Shown: positions 1 to 8,707 of the stretch, piece after piece
Numbering within the stretch: position 1 is the first letter of the stretch
Layout: the number at the start of each line of letters is the position of its first letter
Source of the DNA: QHCA01 sp003244095
GTDB lineage: Bacteria > Actinomycetota > Actinomycetes > Mycobacteriales > QHCA01
Direction of reading: 5' to 3'
DNA length: 64,000 bases
NCBI GenBank assembly: GCA_038329965.1
Contig: JBBQNN010000009.1
Span: 1-64,000, forward strand
Position numbers and translations under genes: made by a program
The notes under the pieces: generated by a model
Database searches by the model: none
Seen by the model: only the letters and a program-made list of their open reading frames with translations
What the model was told of the DNA's origin: nothing

Positions 1-876
1 CAGCAGGCCCGGGAAGGTGACCTGCTTGATCCCGTCGCAGGACGTGTCGATCCTCCCGACCGCGAACAACGACAGTCCGGCGCCCTGTGTGGTCGTGCAG
101 AGCGCTTCTGCGGCCGCCATCTTCATCGGCTGCTGCTTGACCATGATCTGACCTTGGAGGTGGCCGGTGACCACGACCCCGATGCCGGCCAGCAGCACGG
201 CGAGCACGCCCAACCGGAACGCCGGCCGGAAGACGTCGACCTCACTGTCACGGCGCCCCAGATGCCAGGCGGAGACCGCCAGCACGAAGGCCCCGGCGAC
301 GAGCCAGGCGCCGGCGATGACGTGGGGGAAGGTCACGAGCGCCGTCGGGTTGGTGAACAGCGCCCAGACACTGGTCAGCTCCGCCCGGTGCGTCTCCGGG
401 TTGTAGACCACTCCCACCGGGTGCTGCATGAAGGAGTTGGCCGCGAGGATGAAGAAGGCGGACAGGTTCACCCCGACCGCCACCGCCCAGATGGTGGCCA
501 GGTGGACCCGTCGGGAAAGGCGGTCCCAGCCGAAGATCCAGAGACCGAGGAACGTCGACTCGAGGAAGAACGCAGCGAGCCCTTCGATCGCCAGCGGGGC
601 GCCGAACACATCGCCGACGAAGCGTGAGTAGTCACTCCAGTTCATGCCGAACTGGAACTCCTGCACGATGCCCGTGACCACACCCAAGGCGAAGTTGATG
701 AGCAGCAGCTTGCCGAAGAATTTCGTGAGTCGCAGCCACAGGTCCTTCCCGGTGCGGTGCCACATCGTCTGCATGATCGCCACCAACGGCGCGAGGCCAA
801 TCGTCAGCGGGACGACCAAGAAGTGATAGACCGTCAAGATGCCGAACTGCCACCGCGCCACGTCCAGTGCGTTCAC
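1..876 (-). CDS. cydA: Cytochrome bd ubiquinol oxidase subunit I, 3' end outside window
   Basis: Subunit I of the cytochrome bd quinol oxidase, a membrane terminal oxidase used at low oxygen. The 292 visible codons begin MNALDVARWQFGILTVYHF, with the conserved N-terminal His (heme ligand position) in the first helix. The conserved segment LESTFLGLWIFGWDR carries the acidic quinol/heme-region residues, and FPHVIAGAW holds the second heme-ligand His. The GTG start is preceded by AGGAG seven bases upstream. The C-terminal part, including the Met heme ligand, lies beyond base 1. Several hydrophobic helices are visible. cydB would be expected further left, outside the window. Confidence 0.95.
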   Translation of the reverse strand, partial: MNALDVARWQFGILTVYHFLVVPLTIGLAPLVAIMQTMWHRTGKDLWLRLTKFFGKLLLINFALGVVTGIVQEFQFGMNWSDYSRFVGDVFGAPLAIEGLAAFFLESTFLGLWIFGWDRLSRRVHLATIWAVAVGVNLSAFFILAANSFMQHPVGVVYNPETHRAELTSVWALFTNPTALVTFPHVIAGAWLVAGAFVLAVSAWHLGRRDSEVDVFRPAFRLGVLAVLLAGIGVVVTGHLQGQIMVKQQPMKMAAAEALCTTTQGAGLSLFAVGRIDTSCDGIKQVTFPGLL

Positions 877-1019
877 GCGTGTCTCCTAGGCCCGGGGCGG
901 CGGTCGCGTGTGTCAGTTCCGCGTTAGCTCGACGGTAGCCGCAACGTGACAGAGCACCGGTACCGCCCCAGGGGACACTCCGTACCGTCCAGCCATGAAT
1001 CCTGGTCAGAGTGGACCGA

Positions 1020-2018
1020 TCAGAACCTGCCGGCGACGTAATCGGTGAGGTCGACGAGCCGAGTGGAGTACGCCCATTCGTTGTCGTACCAGCCGAACAC
1101 CTTGACCAGCCGGCCGCCTGCCTGGGTGAGCGGGGAGTCGAATACGCAGGAGGCCGGGTCGCCGATGATGTCGCGGGAGACCAGCGGCGCGGTGCTGTAC
1201 CGCAGGATCCCTGCCAGGTCGTGCTCGGCGGCTGTCGCGAAGGCATCGTTAACCTCGTCGCGGGTGGTTTCCCGGCCGACGAGCACCGTCAGATCGGTCA
1301 ACGAACCGTCCTCGACCGGTACGCGTACGGCCACGCCGTCCAACCGCCCGGCGAGGTCAGGGATGACCAGGCCGGTGGCGCGGGCAGCCCCGGTACTGGT
1401 GGGGATCATGTTGACCGCAGCCGTGCGGCGTCGCCGCGGATCCTTGTGCGGTGAGTCCAACGTCACCTGGTCGTTGGTGTAGGCGTGGATGGTGGTCATG
1501 AGGCCGCGTTCGATGCCGAATGCCTCGTGCAGCACCTTGGCCATCGGTGCGACGCAGTTGGTCGTGCACGACGCGTTGGAGATGATGTCGTGGCGCAGCG
1601 GGTCGTACTCACCGCCGTTGACGCCGAGGACGACGGTCAGGTCCGCGTCCTTACCGGGGGCCGAGATCAGGACCTTGCGGGCCCCGGACTTCAGGTGCAG
1701 CGCCGCGTCGTCGCGGGCCCGGAAGCGGCCAGTGGATTCGATCACCACGTCGACGCCCAGGGCGCCCCAGTCAAGGCAGGCGGGATCGCGTTCGGCGGTC
1801 ACAAGCACTCGGCGGCCGTCGACGACGATGGCGTCGGACTCGGCCTCGACGGTCGCGCCGAGCGGGCCGAACGTCGAGTCGTGGGCGAGCAGGTGGGCAA
1901 GCGTCGAGGTGTCGGTGAGGTCGTTCACCGCCACGACCTCCACGTCGCGCTGCCGCGCGATGCGGTAGTAGGCGCGGCCAACCCGGCCGCAGCCGTTGAT
2001 GCCGACCCGTACGGTCAT
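1020..2018 (-). CDS. gap: Glyceraldehyde-3-phosphate dehydrogenase
   Basis: Cytoplasmic glycolytic enzyme oxidising glyceraldehyde-3-phosphate with NAD(P). It is 332 aa, normal for the family. The start MTVRVGINGCGRVGRA gives the Rossmann nucleotide-binding loop. The catalytic Cys151 lies in SNASCTTNC and the partner His in TTIHAYTND. A longer reading to 2105 is possible but adds an unconserved tail. The ATG overlaps the stop of the upstream universal stress protein gene (2015-2018), so the two are translationally coupled. Standing next to cydA and a stress protein rather than in a pgk-tpi operon, it may be a second, stress-associated GAPDH; that is inference. Confidence 0.95.
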   Translation of the reverse strand: MTVRVGINGCGRVGRAYYRIARQRDVEVVAVNDLTDTSTLAHLLAHDSTFGPLGATVEAESDAIVVDGRRVLVTAERDPACLDWGALGVDVVIESTGRFRARDDAALHLKSGARKVLISAPGKDADLTVVLGVNGGEYDPLRHDIISNASCTTNCVAPMAKVLHEAFGIERGLMTTIHAYTNDQVTLDSPHKDPRRRRTAAVNMIPTSTGAARATGLVIPDLAGRLDGVAVRVPVEDGSLTDLTVLVGRETTRDEVNDAFATAAEHDLAGILRYSTAPLVSRDIIGDPASCVFDSPLTQAGGRLVKVFGWYDNEWAYSTRLVDLTDYVAGRF

Positions 2019-2521
2019 GACCGGGCACCTTCCAACTTCCGTACGGACACCGCCGCCGTCGTGGGGCGTACGACCGTGATCGGGCAGGGTGCGTGCAGCA
2101 CGCACTGCATTCCGACCGAGCCCAGCACCATACTGGTGAACCCGCCATGTCCACGGTGGCCGACGACGAGGAGGTCAGCTCCCTCGGCCGCGGCGAGGAG
2201 AACGTTGGCCGCCGAGCCGGGCAGGGCATCGACTCGGATAGCAGCAAGATTCGTGCGCCCGCCGGGGATCTCGCCGACCACCTCATCGACCAGCTTCTTC
2301 GTGCCGGACAGCAGGATGGACGACAGGCCTGGGTTGACCGGCGGTGCGGGCACGCCGTAGGCGATGGCCCAGTACTGCGGGTCGTGATAGGCGGTGACGA
2401 CATCCAGGCGGGCTCCCCGCCGGATGGCCTCGCGGACGGCGAACTCCAGAATTGATCGGGCGGTCGGGGACTGGTCGACGCCGACGACGATCCGCTCAGC
2501 TGCCTGCTCGTGCATCATCAT
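2015..2521 (-). CDS. Universal stress protein (UspA family)
   Basis: 168-aa single-domain universal stress protein. The N-terminal strand IVVGVDQSPTA and the C-terminal GHRGHGGFTSMVLGSVG match the G-x2-G-x9-G-S/T ATP-binding signature, so this is probably the ATP-binding type. Three ATG codons stand in a row; the first follows AAGGAG at good spacing and is chosen. Its stop overlaps the start of gap. Together with cydA and the DoxX-like gene on the same strand, the context suggests a hypoxia or redox stress response (inference). Confidence 0.9.
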   Translation of the reverse strand: MMMHEQAAERIVVGVDQSPTARSILEFAVREAIRRGARLDVVTAYHDPQYWAIAYGVPAPPVNPGLSSILLSGTKKLVDEVVGEIPGGRTNLAAIRVDALPGSAANVLLAAAEGADLLVVGHRGHGGFTSMVLGSVGMQCVLHAPCPITVVRPTTAAVSVRKLEGARS

Positions 2522-2608
2522 GGTGATCTCCTTCGTCTTTTCTTGTGCAGGTCGGATGGAGCCAGGGCCGGCTCCTCGCGTGAGTTGCCGGCTCCGGGAA
2601 GTGCTCTG

Positions 2609-3109
2609 CTACTTGAGCGCGCCGTAGCGGATGATCAGCGGGATCCGCTCCCAGACTCGACCGAAGCCGAGGGTCCGGCCGGCACCGGCCAGGGCGATCA
2701 CGATCAGGACACCGGCGTAGATGAGATGGTCGTCCATGAACGGGTTGCTGGTAGGCGGGAGGGCGGCACTCCACATCAGAACCACGAGCAGGGCGCCGGC
2801 TGAGGCGACGATGCGGACGGTGATCCCGAGCATGAGGGCGATGCCGATGCCGGCGAGCCCGATCATGAACAGCCAGTCGGCCCAGGCAGCGCCGGCTAAG
2901 CTCTGGTAGAAGCCGGCCAGTGGGCCCGTGGTGGCGTGGCCGAGGAAGGCCCAGAGGAAGACCCACCCCAGAGCGAGGCGGACGGCGCCGAGGGTGAACC
3001 GGTACGCGCGGTGGCGGGGGGTCTCCTCGACTGTCGGCTCGGCCAGGAAGGAGTCGTCGCTGCGTACGACGGGGCGGGTCTGGTGGGAGTGGCTCCGGAT
3101 GATGCTCAT
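2609..3109 (-). CDS. DoxX-like integral membrane protein
   Basis: 166-aa membrane protein with about 45 polar N-terminal residues and then four hydrophobic segments (FTLGAVRLALGWVFLWAFLG; WLFMIGLAGIGIALMLG; ASAGALLVVLMW; IYAGVLIVIALAGAG). The layout matches the DoxX family, which includes the thiosulfate:quinone oxidoreductase small subunit and redox-linked membrane proteins. The ATG at 3109 is chosen over a longer reading because AGGAGGG lies just upstream. It is read toward the stress protein gene about 90 bases away and may share its transcript. Substrate unknown. Confidence 0.75.
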   Translation of the reverse strand: MSIIRSHSHQTRPVVRSDDSFLAEPTVEETPRHRAYRFTLGAVRLALGWVFLWAFLGHATTGPLAGFYQSLAGAAWADWLFMIGLAGIGIALMLGITVRIVASAGALLVVLMWSAALPPTSNPFMDDHLIYAGVLIVIALAGAGRTLGFGRVWERIPLIIRYGALK

Positions 3110-3381
3110 GGTGCCCTCCTGAGATCGGTCACCGCGCCGTCTGCGGTAACTCGATCGTCGCGAGGGTGCCGAACCCCGACCAGGGACCAAAGCCCTGCGG
3201 CGGCCGCTGAAAGCCCCGAATCTGACAGTCGCCGCGCAAGGTCCTGACGTCCCGACTGGGGGGCGGCTCTGCCTGGGGGCCCGCTGGTCATGTCGCGGCG
3301 CTCTCCGAACCACCACCACCGGGGCCGGCTGCTGCTCGTGTTCGGACGCCAACCGCTTCGAGCGCGAGCTACGCTCGACGG

Positions 3382-3489
3382 CCTGTCAACAACGTCGGAG
3401 CCATCAAGTCCCGGCAGAGATTCCTGGACGTGACCGACGGGGACTGGCACGTCACGTTCGAGCTGAACTTCCACGCCACCGTCCGGCTC
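3382..3489 (+). pseudogene. Short-chain dehydrogenase fragment
   Basis: In one plus frame the bases read VNNVGAIKSRQRFLDVTDGD followed by WHVTFELNFHATVR. This is the NNxG loop and following helix of a short-chain dehydrogenase/reductase. There is no Rossmann start upstream and no catalytic Tyr-x3-Lys downstream; the reading runs straight into the 3' end of the EamA gene on the other strand. It is a remnant left by deletion. The rest of the 3110-3487 gap shows no gene. Confidence 0.55.
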
Positions 3490-4333
3490 AGCCGGTCACG
3501 ATCAGGACCACGGCGGTGGCCGCGAGGGCCAGGCCGACCGTCTGCAGGCGCCGCAGCCGCTCGCCGAGGGTCACCCGGGCCAGGAGCACGGTGACCGCCG
3601 GGTACAGGGAGGCGAGCACGGCGGCGAAGGTCAGCAGGCCGCGATGGGTGGCGAGGAAGAACAGCACGATAGCCGCCGCCCCGAGACCCCCGACCGCCGC
3701 GGCCCCGCCGGTCAGCCGGAGACCGGGCCGCAGCGGAACTCGCCTCACCGCGGCAGCGGTGCACAACACGGCGGCCGACGTCACCTGCCCCGCCGCGACC
3801 GGCCACAGCCCCGCCGCGTCGCCGGCCCGGTCGAGCGCGACGAAGAGTACGGCGAAGCCGACCCCGGCCAGCAGCCCGTCGACGACCCCGGCCGCCAGCC
3901 GGCTCTGCCCGGCCGCCCGGGTACCCCGGTCGGCCGACGAGACCAGCCAGACGGCCGGCAGCGCCAGCACGATGCCGGCGACCGCCACCGCGGAGGGCCG
4001 CTCGCCGAGCAAGAACCCCGCGACCGCCGGCAGCGCGGCCGCGCCAACGCCGGACAGCGGGGCGGCGACCGCCATCTGGCCGGTGGCCAGCCCCCGGTAC
4101 AGCGTCAGCGTGCCGAGCGCGGCCCCGGCCCCGCTGGCCGTACCCCAGGCGAGCGCGGCCGTCGTCGCCGACGGCGGCGACGTCAGCGGCAGGGCCACCA
4201 GCGTGCCAGTCATGGCGATCAGCTGTGCGACGGCTCCCACGAGCAGGAAGCTGGCCCGCCGCGACAGCAGGCCGGCCAGGAAGTCCGAGGTCCCGTAGGC
4301 GAACGCCGCCGCGAGTGCGAACAGCACAGCCAA
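3488..4333 (-). CDS. EamA/DMT-family membrane transporter
   Basis: 281-aa hydrophobic protein with about ten predicted membrane helices in two repeats, as in drug/metabolite transporters of the EamA type. The first helix reads LFALAAAFAYGTSDFLAGLL and the second half restarts with GVVDGLLAGVGFAVLFVALD. The TTG start at 4333 is supported by GGAGG nine bases upstream; no ATG or GTG fits the first helix. Likely an exporter of small metabolites; substrate not readable. It stands alone, its 3' end abutting the dehydrogenase fragment on the opposite strand. Confidence 0.85.
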   Translation of the reverse strand: MAVLFALAAAFAYGTSDFLAGLLSRRASFLLVGAVAQLIAMTGTLVALPLTSPPSATTAALAWGTASGAGAALGTLTLYRGLATGQMAVAAPLSGVGAAALPAVAGFLLGERPSAVAVAGIVLALPAVWLVSSADRGTRAAGQSRLAAGVVDGLLAGVGFAVLFVALDRAGDAAGLWPVAAGQVTSAAVLCTAAAVRRVPLRPGLRLTGGAAAVGGLGAAAIVLFFLATHRGLLTFAAVLASLYPAVTVLLARVTLGERLRRLQTVGLALAATAVVLIVTG

Positions 4334-4370
4334 GGGATGACCTCCGGTGACGTCCTCGGTCGCGGTCAGG

Positions 4371-7016
4371 TCAGGGTAAGGGCCGGCCCGCCGGCTGCCG
4401 TGCCAGCTCGACCGCCTGGGCCGCGGTCAGCTCCTGGCCGGCGGCGTACGCGCGCTTCCAGGCATCGTGGCCGATCCGTTCCCTTGCCGGCCCGAGGGCC
4501 CGCCAGAGCAACTGCTTGTCGGGCGCCGAGATCGGCAGTCCGGCGGTCTCGCGCAGGGCGCCCCCGGCGCCGGCCAGGCGGGCCGAACGTGCGTCGGCAC
4601 CGAGCTTGGCCAGCGCCGCTGCGAGCAACTCCAGAGTGTCCGACATCAACAGCTGGTCGCCCTGCGCGGCAACGTCGCCCGCGATCGAGCAGAGCAGCAG
4701 GTGCGCCTCGGCCGCGCGATCGGCGAGGATCATGGCACCGGCGAGGTTGACCTGCCCGCTGGCGACCGCCCAGAGGTCACCGAGCCGGCGATCCAGCGCG
4801 ATGGCCTCCCGCAGCATCGGCATGGCCCGCTCGGGCTCCTCACAGTCGATCTCCACGACGGCCAGGTTGCTCAGCGCCGTCGTCAGACGGGAGTCGTCGG
4901 CCTCCGCACGTGCCAGCGCGATGCTCTCGGCCAGCCGCTCGCGGGCCAGGTCGCACTGCCCGAGCAACCGGTGCGCCACGCCGAGGCTGTTCAGCCCTCG
5001 GGCCAGGCCGGCGATGTCGCCCAGCCGGCGCCAAACCGTGAGATTCTGCTCCAGCGTCGCCCGGGCACGCTCGTGCTCGCCCTGTTGCAGGAGCAGGATG
5101 CCCAGGCCGTGCACCGCCTGGGCCAGCTGCGGCCCCTCCTCGCCGGCGGCCTGGTCGATGGCCAGCTCCAGCCAGTGGCGGCCGTCGGTCGCGTAGTTGT
5201 GCCCGTACCAGAACCAGGACAGCGCGTTGACCAGGCGCAGGCCGGTGCGCGCCCGCCCCTCGTCACCGGCGCGGTCCGCCGCCGCGCTGTCGAGTGACCA
5301 GGTCAGCGCCGACCGCATGTTGTCGTGCTCGATCTCCAGCCGGTCCAGCCAGATGAGCTGGTGGGGGCCGTGCCGCTGCCCGTCGGCCTGCTCGGCGACA
5401 CGGGCGTAGTAGTCCGCGTGCCGTTGCCGGGTCTCGACCAGGCCGCCACTGCGGGCCAACCGGTCGACGGCGTACTCGCCGATGGTGACCAGCATGCCGA
5501 CCCGCGGTTCGCCGTCGGCCGCTTCGGTGATCGTCACGAGGCTGGCGTCGAGCAGGTCGCTGATCGCCTGCAGGGGATCGACACCGGGCGGGCAGGCGAC
5601 GGCCCCCACCGCGTCGAGGTCGCAGCCGCCGGCGAACACCCCCATCCTGGCGAAGACGTCGGCCAGCTCCGAGCTTAGCAGGTCGTAGCTCCAGGCGATG
5701 GTGGACCGCAGCGTCTGCTGGCGGCCGGGGCGGTCGATGTCGGTGGCGGCCAGGTCGAGGCTGTCGCCCAGCCGAGCCAGCAGGGCCCGCGGCGGCAGCA
5801 GCTTGACCCGCGAGGCCGCCAGCTCGATCGCCAGGGGCAGGCCGTCGAGGCGCCGGCAGATCGCCGCGATGTCGGCGGCGTTGGCGGGCGTCACGGCGAA
5901 GCCCCGCCGGACCAGTCCCGCCTGCTGCACGAACAGCGCGACTGCCGCGGATCCGGCGATCGCCTCCACGTCGCCGCCGTCCGGGACGGCCAGCGCGGGC
6001 ACGGCGTACTCGACCTCCCCTTGCAGGTGGATCGGCCGCCGCGACGTCGCGATCACGGTCAGCCCGGGCGCGGCCGCGAGCAGCGCGGAGATGACGCCGG
6101 CCGCCTCACCCAGCTGTTCGAGGTTGTCCAGGACCAGCAGCGCCTGGCGGCCGGCCAGGCGTTCGACGACCGTGGTGGCCGGCTCCCGGTCGGTGTCGGC
6201 GCCGACCGAGTCGGCGATGACCTTCCACATCACGTCTGCGTTGGTCACCGTGGCCAGCGGCACGAAGAAGACGCCGGAGGAGAAGGCCTGGTTCAGCGAT
6301 CCGGCCAGGGCCAGCCCGAGTCGGGTCTTGCCGACGCCACCCGGCCCGGTGAGGGTGACCAGGCGTACCCCCACCTGCCCGACACCGGCCCGCAGCTCGG
6401 CCAGTTCGTCGTCCCGGCCGACCAGCGGCGTCGCCGGCACCGGCAGGCTGGTCTGGGCACCGAGGCTCTTCAGCGGCGGGAAGTCCACCGGCAGGCCCAG
6501 GCCGGTCAGCTGGAAGATGTGCTCGGGTTCGTCGATGTCCTTCAGCCGGTGCGAGCCGAGATCGAGCAGGTCCATCTCGGGCGGCAGGCCCGGGGCCACC
6601 TGTCGCCGGGTGGCGTCGGACAGCACGATCTGCCCGCCGTGTGCGGTCGAGGCGATCCGGGCCGCCCGGTTGAGGTCCATGCCCACGTAGCCCTCTTCGA
6701 GCCGGACTGGCTCCCCCGTGTGCAGACCCATCCGAACCCGCACCGTCGTCTCCTGCGGCCATCGATGGGCCTGCAGTGCGTGCTGGGCCTGGACGCAGGC
6801 ACGCAGGGCGTCCTGGGCGAACTCGAAGACCACGAAGAAGCTGTCGCCCTCGGTGCCCATCTCGCGGCCGTGAAAGGAGTTGATGGCGGCCCGGACGATG
6901 CGTCGCTGTGCCGACAGCGCCTCACCGTAGCGATCGCCCAAGCGGCTGAGCAGGGCCGTCGAGCCCTCGATGTCGCTGAACAGCATCGTCACGGTCCCGG
7001 TTGGCAACGGGTCCAT
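4371..7016 (-). CDS. Nucleotide cyclase-NTPase-TPR regulator
   Basis: 881-aa multidomain signalling protein. Residues about 8-170 form a class III adenylate/guanylate cyclase domain: metal Asp15 in FSDIEGST, second Asp in EGDSFFVVF near residue 58, and DLNRAARI near 115. Residues about 195-500 form a STAND/NB-ARC-like ATPase with Walker A GPGGVGKT at 224-231 and LLVLDNLEQL as Walker B. The remainder is alpha-helical with tetratricopeptide-like repeats. This layout is common in actinobacterial LuxR-like regulators, but no C-terminal HTH is visible. Start ATG 7016 directly precedes the cyclase domain and has a CATACT box seven bases upstream (leaderless); an upstream ATG at 7184 would add a repeat-encoded tail. 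Confidence 0.85.
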   Translation of the reverse strand: MDPLPTGTVTMLFSDIEGSTALLSRLGDRYGEALSAQRRIVRAAINSFHGREMGTEGDSFFVVFEFAQDALRACVQAQHALQAHRWPQETTVRVRMGLHTGEPVRLEEGYVGMDLNRAARIASTAHGGQIVLSDATRRQVAPGLPPEMDLLDLGSHRLKDIDEPEHIFQLTGLGLPVDFPPLKSLGAQTSLPVPATPLVGRDDELAELRAGVGQVGVRLVTLTGPGGVGKTRLGLALAGSLNQAFSSGVFFVPLATVTNADVMWKVIADSVGADTDREPATTVVERLAGRQALLVLDNLEQLGEAAGVISALLAAAPGLTVIATSRRPIHLQGEVEYAVPALAVPDGGDVEAIAGSAAVALFVQQAGLVRRGFAVTPANAADIAAICRRLDGLPLAIELAASRVKLLPPRALLARLGDSLDLAATDIDRPGRQQTLRSTIAWSYDLLSSELADVFARMGVFAGGCDLDAVGAVACPPGVDPLQAISDLLDASLVTITEAADGEPRVGMLVTIGEYAVDRLARSGGLVETRQRHADYYARVAEQADGQRHGPHQLIWLDRLEIEHDNMRSALTWSLDSAAADRAGDEGRARTGLRLVNALSWFWYGHNYATDGRHWLELAIDQAAGEEGPQLAQAVHGLGILLLQQGEHERARATLEQNLTVWRRLGDIAGLARGLNSLGVAHRLLGQCDLARERLAESIALARAEADDSRLTTALSNLAVVEIDCEEPERAMPMLREAIALDRRLGDLWAVASGQVNLAGAMILADRAAEAHLLLCSIAGDVAAQGDQLLMSDTLELLAAALAKLGADARSARLAGAGGALRETAGLPISAPDKQLLWRALGPARERIGHDAWKRAYAAGQELTAAQAVELARQPAGRPLP

Positions 7017-7107
7017 GACGACGAGTATGGCGCGACCCGGGCGAGCATGGGCCGGGGTTTGCGGAGGAATCGCCTGCACCGGCCCGGCCTCGCGGCCAAC
7101 GATGCGC

Positions 7108-7152
7108 TGGTACGGATACCCCTGGTACGGATACCGCTGGCAGGGATACCGC
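7108..7152. repeat. Three tandem 15-bp repeats
   Basis: Three consecutive 15-bp units (7108-7122, 7123-7137, 7138-7152) differ at only a few positions; the first reads TGGTACGGATACCCC. They lie about 90 bases upstream of the chosen start of the cyclase-NTPase gene. Read on the minus strand within the longer ORF they would encode a five-residue repeat of Tyr, Pro and Gln. They may be a regulator binding array or simple repeat expansion. Confidence 0.8.
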
Positions 7153-7222
7153 ACGTGGCAGGTTGCCGTGCGCCGCACCAGCACGTCCGCGGCGCTGCCG
7201 AGGTCCAGCGCTGGTGCGGCTG

Positions 7223-8258
7223 CTAGATCAGGCGGGTGGGCATGAGGATGCCGATGTGGTCGGGACGATGCGGGTCGTGGATTGTCAATGGCGCGATCGG
7301 TCCGTCAAGGGCGAGGACGAGCTGGTCGGCCCCGCCGGCGCCTATCGCTTCGAGCAGGAACCCGCGGTTGAACCCGACGGCGTCGGGATGGTCGTACTCG
7401 AGCACGTCGATCGTGTCGTCGGCGAGTAGCACGACGCTGACCTCGTGCGGCATGTTGTTCGGTGCCTGTGTCATGGTGCGCGTCGGGCCGGCGGTCAGAC
7501 GGTGCAGCAGGTCCACCGTAGTGATCATGACCTGACGGGCGGGAGTTGTCTGCAGTAGCCGCTGGTAGTTCGGGAACACTGCGTCGATCGCGGCCGCGTG
7601 AGCGGAGCCTATCGTCAGCGCATGCGGGTCGAGATGTAGCGAGATCTCCTCGCCACGTGCCACGGCCATGGCCGTCAACCAATGACAAGGGCGCGATGAC
7701 CTGCACAGCAGGCCCGTGTTGGTTCCAGGCATGGACGGTAGCGACGGCCAGCCGGTAGCGGTCGCTGGCGACGAGCCGCAGAGTGCCGCCATCGAAGTCG
7801 AACAGCACACCGCCGAGCTCGGGGAGCTCGGGGTCGCTGCTGACGGCGAACCGGACGGCCGGCAGCGCGTCAGTGAGGTCGGAGCCGAGGACGGTCAATG
7901 TGGTCATCAGTTTCTCCTGCTGGTCTAGGAGGTCACGGGCGAGGCGGAGTTGTCGACGGGCGTCGGTCAGGCTGTCCTCGAGTCGCTGCGAGTGCTGGTC
8001 GATGAGGTGGCGTGCGGCGATCGGGTCGTGCCGAACGGCGAGGACCTCGCAGATGTCGGTCAGCGGCATGCTGACCTGTCGCAGGGCGGCGATCAGCCGT
8101 GCCTGGGCGACCTGGTCGGTGGCGTACCAGCGGTAGCCGGTGACGCGGTCGACCCGAGCGGGACGCAGCACCCCTGCGCTGTCGTAGAAGCGCAGCGCGC
8201 TGACGCTCAGCCGGCTCTCGCGGGCAAGCGCGCCGATGCTGCGAATGTCGTCGTCCAT
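7223..8258 (-). pseudogene. MerR regulator fused to sliding-clamp-like domain, frameshifted
   Basis: Residues 1-70 are a MerR winged helix-turn-helix (IGALARESRLSVSALRFYDS, then GVLRPARVDRVTGYRWY), followed by a coiled segment. The C-terminal half resembles part of the DNA polymerase III beta clamp: LFDFDGGTLRLVASDRYRLA, then VFPNYQRLL and GFNRGFLLEAI. The reading frame breaks near 7677-7684; the total length (1036 bases) is one over a multiple of three, and removing one base in the GTTG run joins both halves. It could be a real mutation, an assembly error or a frameshift site. Intact, it would be 344 aa. MerR-clamp fusions occur in actinobacteria; their function is unclear to me. Confidence 0.75.
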
Positions 8259-8435
8259 GGCGCCAGCTTCCCGCCTCCGCTGAGCGCGACGAGGGCGCAG
8301 CCGGTCACGGCTGCTGCACAGCACAGAGCGCGATGGGCGCGGACGCGAGGGCGGATGACGATCAACACTGGTCCTGCCCGCCAAGCCAGCGGCCCGGCGG
8401 GTAGGACCAGTCACTCCGCTATTCAGGCGATCCCG

Positions 8436-8603
8436 CTAGTGGCGGACCGTGAGGGGGTCGGGACGATCGGGGGGCAAGGAAGTCTTGGGCCCGGTGCCGG
8501 TCCTGGTCGCGGTCGGCTCGACCACGTCGCCGTCGACCTCGACGACGTCGTGCTTGGGTGGCTTGGGGGCGGACTTGGGGGGCTGGGGAGTGGGGCCGGC
8601 CAT
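8436..8603 (-). CDS. Small Pro/Lys-rich hypothetical protein
   Basis: 55-aa protein starting MAGPTPQPPKSAPKPPKHD. The middle is acidic (VVEVDGDVVEP) and the tail Pro-rich. A strong GGAGGAGG site sits directly upstream of the ATG, making translation credible despite the size. No cysteines, no membrane segment and no recognised domain; probably disordered. It is divergent from the HMG-CoA lyase gene, with about 105 bases between the two starts. Function unknown. Confidence 0.6.
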   Translation of the reverse strand: MAGPTPQPPKSAPKPPKHDVVEVDGDVVEPTATRTGTGPKTSLPPDRPDPLTVRH

Positions 8604-8694
8604 GGTGGTTCCTCCTCCGTCGACTGGCTTGCATCGGTCGCGGCCCATTGTCACACCCGCAGCCTGACCGAGGGGCGGTTTCGCTCACCCGCAG

Positions 8695-8700
8695 TAACCT
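8695..8700 (+). promoter_or_regulatory. -10 box of leaderless HMG-CoA lyase gene
   Basis: TAACCT fits TANNNT and ends seven bases before the ATG at 8708, the spacing expected when transcription begins at the start codon. No Shine-Dalgarno sequence is present. Confidence 0.6.
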
Positions 8701-8707
8701 CGGGGCC

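Noticed and set aside
7017..7184. Upstream start of the cyclase gene at 7184
   Set aside because: The added 56 residues are coded by the 15-bp repeats and an Arg/Pro-rich stretch, while a -10 box and the family start fit 7016.
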